Origin: Nemopilema nomurai
Lineage: Eukaryota; Cnidaria; Scyphozoa; Rhizostomeae; Rhizostomatidae
Reading direction: 5' to 3'
Assembly: GCA_003864495.1 (NCBI GenBank)
Contig: PEDN01001372.1
Span: 124,001-188,000 of the forward strand
Length of the DNA stretch: 64,000 bases
This document shows positions 52,201 through 61,070 of this stretch, piece after piece (positions within the stretch are counted from its first letter, which is position 1; each line of letters starts with the position of its first letter). The notes beneath the pieces are model-generated. The model was not told the DNA's origin. It worked only from the letters and a program-made list of their open reading frames with translations, and did not search any database. The translations under genes were made by a program, and so were the position numbers.

Positions 52201-55200
52201 TTTGCAAGGTTTGCACCCATGAGCACTCCACACTGCAAGCCTAAGCAATCTTCGATTACCTCAGACATTTGCTTCAGTCCGAATGAAGTATGGCTTAGGC
52301 CCTGGAAACATTTGCAATAGAAATAAAATGAAAATAGCATACGCTTCATTAAAATAACATGCAAGAAGTGGAAACTGCCAACTGATCACATAAAATTACT
52401 CTAAAGACAAGAAATTCAAAATTAACAACCGAGTAAAAGTTAAGCGGGTCACAATTGTAGACATTGAAACAATGTGGTGAATTGATTGAAAATACAATGA
52501 TGGTAAATTATGACAATTGTGCTACAAAACAAAGGGTTGAATGGTGAATGGTTGAGCCCAACACCAGGTATAAAGATGTGTAAGTGAATGCTTGCTGCAT
52601 GTAACAGATGTCGTGAATGTGGGGCTTCGCAGAGTCAAGGCCAGAAAATCCTCATGCAAACTATAACAGAAATTCATGGAAAACGTTGCTGTTGCTACAG
52701 AAGTGCAAGACATGGAGATTTGAGTCTAGTAATCAGGCCTTAAGTACTCAGGAAGATAGACCAACGTTTTTCAATTCCAAAATTGGTGATGATTGGTGCT
52801 CACAGATTTCATCGGATAGGCTCGGAACGGTACCAGTGTAGCTATTCAATGCTTAATGATATATGCAGTACTGGCATTTCGTACCTGAAAAGGGGATGGG
52901 AGGGAGGAAGGGAACATGAAAGGGTTTAGTAATGGAAGCCACCATAGTGAGCGTTAGGAAAAGTTTCAAGCACTAGCCATTTCTGGATCAACCAACCAAA
53001 TAAGTTATAGATAATATATAATTACTGATATTTGGACCTTCTTTCTACTTACTCATAATGCTTTCTTCTACATTACTTTAATAAATAAATTGCTCTACAA
53101 AAAGAAAGGGGGGGGGGGGGTCCACCTGATATCACTGGCCCTGGTATAATGGTGCACACACAGAGACTGCTCCAGGTCTTAAACATTATAAAAGTATATA
53201 GAGAATGGGGATGTGCGTTCCTAAAGAATGGGGATGTTCCTTCCTAAAGTACTTCCTTGTTTGATATGCTTCAAAGCATAAAGGTCCATAAAATCACTAC
53301 CATTGTTTCCACCAATCAATTATATTGTTACCATGCTGCACTTTTGAAACCCCATGGACCTAATAAGATTTTAACCAGAGGTTTATGTGAGCTTGTTACA
53401 ACAAGATGGCACTGCAGATTATCACAATATTCCAGGGCTATGGCTTTTCAGTTCAGGGTAGTTTTGCTCTTACAGGCACACACTTATAGAGTGCAAGTAC
53501 CTGATGACTTTGGATATGTTTATGCAATGGTGATGAACCTGTCTGTAGCATAAAATACAAAATGAAAAAAAATCAAGGACAGAATGGACTGGACATGACA
53601 AAAAATCCCAAACAAAAATGTAACTTGGTTTTCAATACAGTGCATAAAATGTCACAACTGATGGCATAACAAAACAATCATGAATCCTTTTGGCTCCGAG
53701 ACAACTATATAACAAGCATTTAATAAAAATTATGACCTCCATATATCATTGAGAACAAAAGTTACAAAAACAAAGCAAAATGGCTAGGTCAAAAAGTGAC
53801 TTGCACTTATAAAAATCTCATGACTGTTTATTCCTAATACAGAAAAACTTTATAATCTTTGAGGCATGTTTCAAATCTTGCCTCAATATTATACTTTATT
53901 TAGGCTCAAACATACTAATAAACCAACACTATTTTCAGTCTGCTAGGCACTATAACTGGCTAAATAAGATGTGCTAAATAGGATAACGTATAAGATAGTA
54001 TAAATCATCATATAAGTCATAATGTAATGCAAAAATACCTTTATGAGAGAAATTCCTGTTGCCCCCTTTTTTAACGAGACTTTAATCTGCTTGCACATTG
54101 GAATTACAAACTGAAAAAATGAAGTTCATCTTATAAGGTCTTCTTAAAATATCGCTATCAACCTCTCAAGTCCTATAAGTATGGTTTTCACCAGGAGCAA
54201 ACAAATTATAAGGGTGAGTCTTTTAAGGATGATAAGGAGGATTATCATTTAAAGATAAGCATTTTTCTTGACAAAGATACCATTGCACTACTTATTTCTC
54301 CCATTAAATATTTAGTACTGGCTTGAATGTTAAGAAGCTACTGCCCCAAAACAATTGTATTTTGATGATTCCATTTGAAAAGAGGCTAACAAAAGCTACA
54401 CAGCCTTGAATTTTCTTGTTATGGTAGTGAGAAATAAAATGATATTTTTTAGAAGAAAGACACTTTCAGAAACTGTTCATTCTATAAATTAAATAAAGCA
54501 AGATGGAGGACAAGAAGACCCAAAACACTCTCTACTCACAGTTAGAAAATAGAACTTTCAAAAGTCAAATGGGCTTTAATAGAGCTGACAAGAACTCTAG
54601 TAAACAGAGCCGACATTACAAGATCTGGCCTACGCCTCTAGGGTTCCAATTCAAAGCATATCAAACTGTATCTGCAAAAGTATTTATTTTTGAATTGATC
54701 CTAACTAGCTTCTCATTACTTTGAAATGGAAGGTTGAATAAAACTATTGTTGCAAATCCAATTTATAGAAAAGATTGATCTATCAAACTTGAATCAACCT
54801 TCAGTTCAAAACTATACGTAAGGAGTACGAATATATGAAAGAAGGTCACATTATGACCCCATTTGCTTTATTTTAAGCAATAGATGCATAGTGGGTGTCT
54901 ATTTGATTTTCAATGGTTTTGAAACAAAAGTTAAGCTTGTCTATGACAAATAACTCCCAGGTCAATAAATCATAGTTTACTTTTCATTATTTTAGATAGG
55001 CTGCCCTGTTTGCATATTTGCTCATCAAATCTAATATTTTACTAGCACCATCAACACCCTTTCCAATAATTTCTATATGAATCTCTTCTATATGAGTTTT
55101 GGCATAACAAATATGTGGAACATTACATGCAGATGAAATGTTATGAATAATTTTATTTATTTGTAGACCTTACCTGATGAGGCATATTAAATATGATAAC

Positions 55201-56495
55201 ATCAGCATCAGAAATTGATTCAACCAAATCTGGAATAGCAATCTACAAAAAATAATACATAGCTTTACAGAATTTGCTTATCAATAGTTGATATTTCTGA
55301 TTAGCCACTTATGTATACACCTCAATAACATAATATTTCTGAAATAATAGTCAAATGCTGACATATATTCCACAATATAGGATACAAAGATATGCCTTAA
55401 AAATCAAGGTATGAAATTGAGAAATAGAGTTGTGTTCTGAATTCCCATATATAACTTTAGGGCCTTACAGATCTAATTCAATTTTCAAAACATTCAAAGC
55501 TTGAAATATTCAAATATTCCTACTTTAAATGAAGAATTCAACTTGTTAAGCCTGCTATGTGGGTTATTTTACTCTAAAACCTCACCAGAAAGAAAATAGG
55601 AAAATTGTAATATGCAATGAAATCATAAAGTTGGGAAATGTATAAATTATTAAGAGTAATGTAAACATACAACATTCTCGGGCAGTTTGTAACCAGGGAG
55701 GTATTTGACATTTTCATGGTCTGTGTTTATGATTTCTGTCAGTTTTCTTCCATTCACTATTTCTTCGTATGTGTACATTTTCACTGTGTCTTCAAACATG
55801 TCATGTTTTATTGCATTTGGACCAACAATTCTTGCAATTGCTGAGCCCCTAAAACACCAATAGAATGGCTTTCAGTAACAAAGCATTGACAATATTCTTC
55901 CTCTCAATAGTAAACACAGAAAGGTCATAAGTTGAGAGTTTTATTTCTTGTGATTTTTTGCAAAGGAAGGGCAACAATAATAACTTTATTATTAGTAGAA
56001 TACTCTTTTAAAATAATTTACAAATAACTCGCGTGCAAAAGCATTACACACAAAGTGAAAGAAAATAAATTAAGCGATATTTCCTAACAGACAAAACAAC
56101 AGCAAATGACGGAAAACTTTCTTTGTATGCAAGGTGGATTGATTGCGGTTATAACGTGTTAGATGGAGGTTCCAAAATGTGGTACGAACGAACTCATAAT
56201 TTTCGTGTATACCTTCATAACAGGAAATGGGCATTCTACTTTTGAAAAATATGTTGATAAAAAAGAAGGCAAAAATGAGGTCCTTATTCTTATAAACCAT
56301 AAGGAATTGCCGTTAGCCATAAGCAGGCTGAACGAAATAATATTTTACTTATTTTTTCTTGGAGCAAAACCTGAACATCTATCTTATATTGCTGATCATG
56401 TGATAGAACAAACAGTTATGTGAAAAGGCGTGTGGCTGCTCTTACCAGTTACCCGACCCAATCATGCAGACCCTCTTCTTGCTGGATTCAGCCAT
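49284..56495 (-). CDS. GPD1: NAD-dependent glycerol-3-phosphate dehydrogenase
   Basis: Ten exons: 56446-56495, 55671-55848, 55174-55242, 54039-54110, 52163-52301, 51437-51549, 51182-51222, 50448-50637, 49930-50036, 49284-49371. All phases agree; the product is 348 aa (vertebrate GPD1 is 349). The enzyme interconverts dihydroxyacetone phosphate and glycerol-3-phosphate with NAD(H) in the cytosol, feeding lipid synthesis and the glycerol-phosphate shuttle. Visible landmarks: Rossmann motif GSGNWGSA from residue 13; [26 protein letters not shown] with the catalytic lysine at 207; [31 protein letters not shown] with the substrate-binding arginine. The W codon of GNWG is split by intron 1. The chosen ATG gives the usual [13 protein letters not shown] start, but the frame is open upstream to another ATG at 56,630. 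GPD1 and GPD1L are vertebrate paralogues; one invertebrate gene is expected. Confidence 0.97.
51013..51093 (-). repeat. tRNA-derived element with Pol III terminator in GPD1 intron
   Basis: Reading the minus strand from 51,093, box A is TAGCTCAGTTGG with D-stem GCTC/GAGC, and box B is GGTTCGAGTC in a near-complete T-arm. The acceptor stem pairs at five of seven positions. The anticodon arm (around GGCGTACAAAGTC) lacks a normal stem and U33, so a functional tRNA is unlikely. Six T residues (51,013-51,018) directly follow the 3' end, as at a Pol III terminator. The element shares its unusual anticodon arm with 20,980-21,052. Confidence 0.7.
53108..53120 (+). repeat. G13 homopolymer in GPD1 intron 4
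   Basis: Thirteen consecutive G residues; similar runs of nine or more G or C occur near 454, 9,986, 20,708 (C) and 48,759. They may mark unreliable base calls or transposon tails. Confidence 0.9.
53203..53248. repeat. 23-bp tandem duplication in GPD1 intron 4
   Basis: Two adjacent copies of a 23-bp unit starting GAATGGGGATG and ending TTCCTAAA, with two mismatches. No function is evident. Confidence 0.85.
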
Positions 56496-56630
56496 CGTTG
56501 CTGAAATGGAGAAAGGCTTGCTACACGTAAAGCGCAGGGAAGCGGTCTTGAAATGGCAAGCCCTTGACAAATGTAAACACCACCTCGATCTCTTTACAAT
56601 CCTGGACAATGTTAAGCTTGCCCGCTCCAT
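56496..56630 (-). other. GPD1: Possible in-frame N-terminal extension of GPD1
   Basis: An ATG at 56,630 is in frame with the canonical GPD1 start 45 codons downstream, with no stop between. The extension (MERASLTLSRIVKRSRWC...) has about eight Arg/Lys, one Glu near the start and many Ser/Thr and hydrophobic residues, and could form an amphipathic helix. That is the composition of a mitochondrial targeting peptide. It may instead be untranslated leader that happens to be open. Confidence 0.35.
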
Positions 56631-57942
56631 GCCCTCTTTCAGGGTACTGCTCTGAAGGTCTGCAATAGAACGAGGTTCTTTTTGACCTCGAGTGGCCAGT
56701 AAAAGCCAAAGATCAGATCCAAATGCCTTTCTCGAGCATTAGGCCTCCACACTCGTTGTGACATGCAGCATAATTTAAGGGAGCAAATCCAGTCATAATG
56801 GCACCGACGGGTACAAACAATTACCACGTGACCAAACAATACTGGTTTTTCCTGGCAATAATGACTGGTTAACACAGACAAGGGCGTCAGTCCAGCCTCG
56901 CTCACAATCGAAGAGTCAGTACCAATTTTATCTTACATTGGATTAATTAACTAATAACAAATTCCAAAACGGCGATGTAAACAGTAAATTAATAAACGTG
57001 TCATTAACTAAGATACTTGAATTTCGTAAGCACAAAAAATGGAAGCTTTAAGTGCCTAACAATGCATTCAATAAAATCATCTATTTGTCGCCACGCCCCT
57101 TTATGGTATTCGTTTTGTATTTTGATCAACTTCAGCCTTCTTCCTTTTTGCTTGGTAGCACCTGGTACAAGGGACATTGTCCTCCAAGTGTTAACTCATA
57201 AGAACTTTCTGGTTTCCTTTAGTTTTCAATAACATTATTCATGAATAATTTCTAATTGTATTATATTCAATCAGGAAAAGCTACCTTGATTAAACAGTAA
57301 TGAGCATCAAAATAGACATATTTATATAATTTACAAAAATCAAGATTATTCGTTAAAATTTTATGCGAAATGAAAACATTTATGTATCTAGCTTAACGAA
57401 AACAGTCCCTTTATAAAATTCCAAAAGTCCAAATAGCAATCACATAGGAAAATGCAAAATATTTTTTACAGTATTAATATATGACAAGGAAATAACTTTA
57501 TCCGTCGTAAAATTAACATACTCGACGAACCAATGAAATATTGAATAACATTATATGCCTGAAAATATGCTTACATACAGATAAAACTTTTTAAAGCTAA
57601 TGAAAATTTTTCAAAAACATGTAACATTCGCAAAAATATCTTGATTACTCATAGTAAACCGTACCCTAAGTACCAGACCTAACTATAAAATGGGACATTT
57701 TAATCCAAACCTCGAGTTCATAATCGATAAGTTCATTACAAATGTATGAAAACTATTACAAAAGCTTAAATACATATAAAAAATTTAAAAAGCATTTCAT
57801 TAAAGCTGACCAGCCTGTATACTTGCTATATAATTAGCAATTATAGGTTTTTCATACGAGGTGGATAAAAACATATGGGCGTAAGAGGGATACAATTCAT
57901 AAGCATGACTTAAAATGAAAACATTTCAGGGAAAACCACAGG
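56631..57942. other. Intergenic region between GPD1 and MOCOS
   Basis: It should hold the GPD1 promoter and first untranslated sequence and the MOCOS 3' untranslated region. It is strongly AT-rich from 57,240 on. No TATA box or CpG-rich promoter block stands out and no exon is supported. Confidence 0.5.
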
Positions 57943-60900
57943 CTACGGTGGAGCAACAACTGCATCTCCCACTGCAATTACACATTCTCCATTACTGCCT
58001 CTCTTCGCTACCATATATATTCCAAACTCCATCTACAAGGCAATTACAATAAATGTGAATTTATTTTGTTTTACCTATACAATTCTTTACTACATCTTTG
58101 TAAACAGTTGTATGTTGATCTAACTTTGTCATTGTACAAAGTGCATCATTAAATAACAAGTCGTCTATTTCTCCAATTAAACTAGGGTGCATTTAGAATG
58201 TCTGCCTTTTTCGAATTACTTCTTCTCCCTACAAAGGGTTCTGTTGTATACAAAAATATCAAGAATGCCGCCATTTTGGATTCCTTCTACAAGTTACAAA
58301 ACTGTGTTAATTAATGAATTTGACTTACAGTATGATACATTCTGACAAGTGTATTTTTGATACAATTCCCTGTAATCGTCATACCCCCGTCCCATTCAAG
58401 AATATCCTATCTCACCAGCTTGCAACAAAATGCTAAACAACAATGGAGATGAGAAGCACCAATTAAGCAACAACCACGCTTCTCCTTTTCAAACCGAGAT
58501 TATGGTTGCTTCATTGTGCATTGACCATGCTAGTTGCCATGCAATTATTAAAAATTGGTTAGCTTGCAGAACTTCCTAGATATCTACGGTCATTGATAAG
58601 AACCCACAAGAAAACGATTCAATAAAATGACGTAGTACTCATTAAAAACTAAGCGTTGGTTTAGCTTATTGTATAAGAACCTTATCACTACATAATACAT
58701 GGTTTTCTTGTTATGTGTAAATTTAAATTCCCCAGCATACCTGCGATCCTCGCATTCTTACAAGAGTCTCCAGTGGCTCTCGATTGCGGACTGCTGTCTT
58801 TGGTTGATGCATATCATTTGGCATCGCTGACACTTCCCAGCTGTCTACGAGTCAACAGTTGAATGACATCGTCAAATAATCGTCCATTTACAAAAAATAA
58901 ATTTTTATGTACAATAACAGGGCTTCTTCATAGCAAAAAATTATTCAATCAGTGTGCTCCGTGAATTCTCAGTTTTAAAAATTATTCTAAATAGTCACCT
59001 GACTTCACCGATGATTTGGCTGAAAATCAATTTATACAACATTTGATTGGCAGTTGCCAATTTACTGTGTCGACAGGAAACATAAAATAAACATTCACAA
59101 GCATAAAATGCTGGTATTTTTGTGTAGAAAAGTGCAGAAAGGCAGGGAATGAATAAAAAGAGAAAGGTATGGCAAGTCATGACGACTCCAGCAGTGCTGC
59201 CTTCTGAAAAACAACTAAATCAACCTGTCGCTTCACGTAAAGATTATTCTGTAGTACTTTATTTTCATAAAAACTTGTAGCTTAAAACGTATTTAAGTTG
59301 TACTCAATTTACTTAAAATGCCCAAAATCTTATTGCTAGAAGTTCTCATATATTATTGAGATGGCCGTCTACGTAATTCAAAGAAAGACAGATTTCCCAT
59401 TTCAGGTTTGATGCGCACCATACAAGTCACTGGATAACTATTTCAATCCCAGGAATCTCTCAGCATCGTTAAAAGGGAGGTTTCGCTTCTATAACAGAGG
59501 ATTTTAGTCACTTTCGTCATTGAAATAACAATTGCTACAGCTGTCCATTAATTTTCTTGCTAATCATTCAATTAACTAGACTGTGCTCTTACGAAATTGC
59601 ATATAGCAAGCATAGATAGATAAAAGCTAGATATAAGACAGGCTTTACTTTAAACTCAGATAGAACCAGGGTTACAAGTTGTTTTTAGATACCACTACGT
59701 TGCACGGGAAATTCTCGTAAATACCTTGAAGCAACGTCCTCCAATATTAACTTCTTTCCACGAATCTTCCTCAAACGATTTACTGCCAGACACTAAGAAA
59801 TTTCCACGAAATGATGCGGCCAGATCGGATAAGCTCAAGCAGTCCTTGCTTCCTCGGAGCCCTTGAAAAAGCGTTGATAGGCTGTCTTCCGATATAAGGA
59901 GGTATTGGCACTCATTGGACAGAGAGAGGTGATGCTCTACAGATATGCAAAATAAGAAACTCACCACAGCACACATCGACACACACAGTCAAATAGAGAA
60001 GCAAATAATTATCGACAAATGATGGTTGGTAGTTTGCCTCTTTGAGTCTGTCTGAAGTGTGAATAAATTACTGCCGTTGCGAGCTACAAACGCTGCTAAA
60101 AAGTGCTAATCAAACACTGGGGTTCTGATAGCCTAACTTATCCACAAAATAAAGAGCGAAGATAGAGAAGACAGATTGAATTACATCGTCTTCCTTAGTT
60201 CTAAAATCATGCCAAAATGCAAAAATGAATGTACGGATATTTTTTAGAAGCATCCCTAACAATGCCATTGTCAAACTTTGTGTAAAAATGTCATGTTTCT
60301 CCGAAATTAAGTTGCTTGTAAATGGAAACAGATCAATAATTTAGGCACAGATCAACATTAGCAGAATGGAAATAATCGTTTATGCAGTGGTTTCAGCCAA
60401 ACACGACCTTAAAAATACTTATAATGTAAACAATGACATATGTCTTATTGCTTAAATGTTTGTATGCCTCAAACAATGTAGGAATGCATAATTGGACTGC
60501 CATAAAAGAAATCGGGAGTATCAGGAATTGAACTTTCATTGCGACATGCATTGCATTAGAAAACGAAGTATGACTATAAAAACATCGCATGTCAAGAATT
60601 GCCATTGTTTATATATAAGTACCCCCAGTGAATGATTAGATGAAAAGCTGACAAATAAGTACCGACCAAAACTGGTATTTTTCTAAGGCTATAGCCTTGC
60701 TTTTTGATGGGCAATCGATGGTCCAGAACGCGGGAATCTGGACGTTGGCCATGTGCTGAATCGATTAGATTCATCGCTCATTTCATTGGGTCGTATAACC
60801 CAGTGGAATGAGTGTTGGTATTTGAAGCAGCAAGCTGGAGTTCGATTCCGACCAAGAGTGGTTCGATACAATTGGGTAGCACCCTTGTGGAAAGAATTTT

Positions 60901-61038
60901 CCTCCTGTCAGCATTTGCCTTATGATTATATATATATAAATTTTATATATATATCAGGGTTGTGTCTCAGATAAGCTCTGTGCTGCACTGACGAGCCCAC
61001 AAAGGGCGAAACAGTACTGTCTGCAGATTGAGTAAATC

Positions 61039-61070
<32 letters not shown>

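Noticed and set aside
56163..56423. 86-codon plus-strand frame inside GPD1 intron 1
   Set aside because: Lies antisense within an intron, with no recognisable domain, promoter or splice context.
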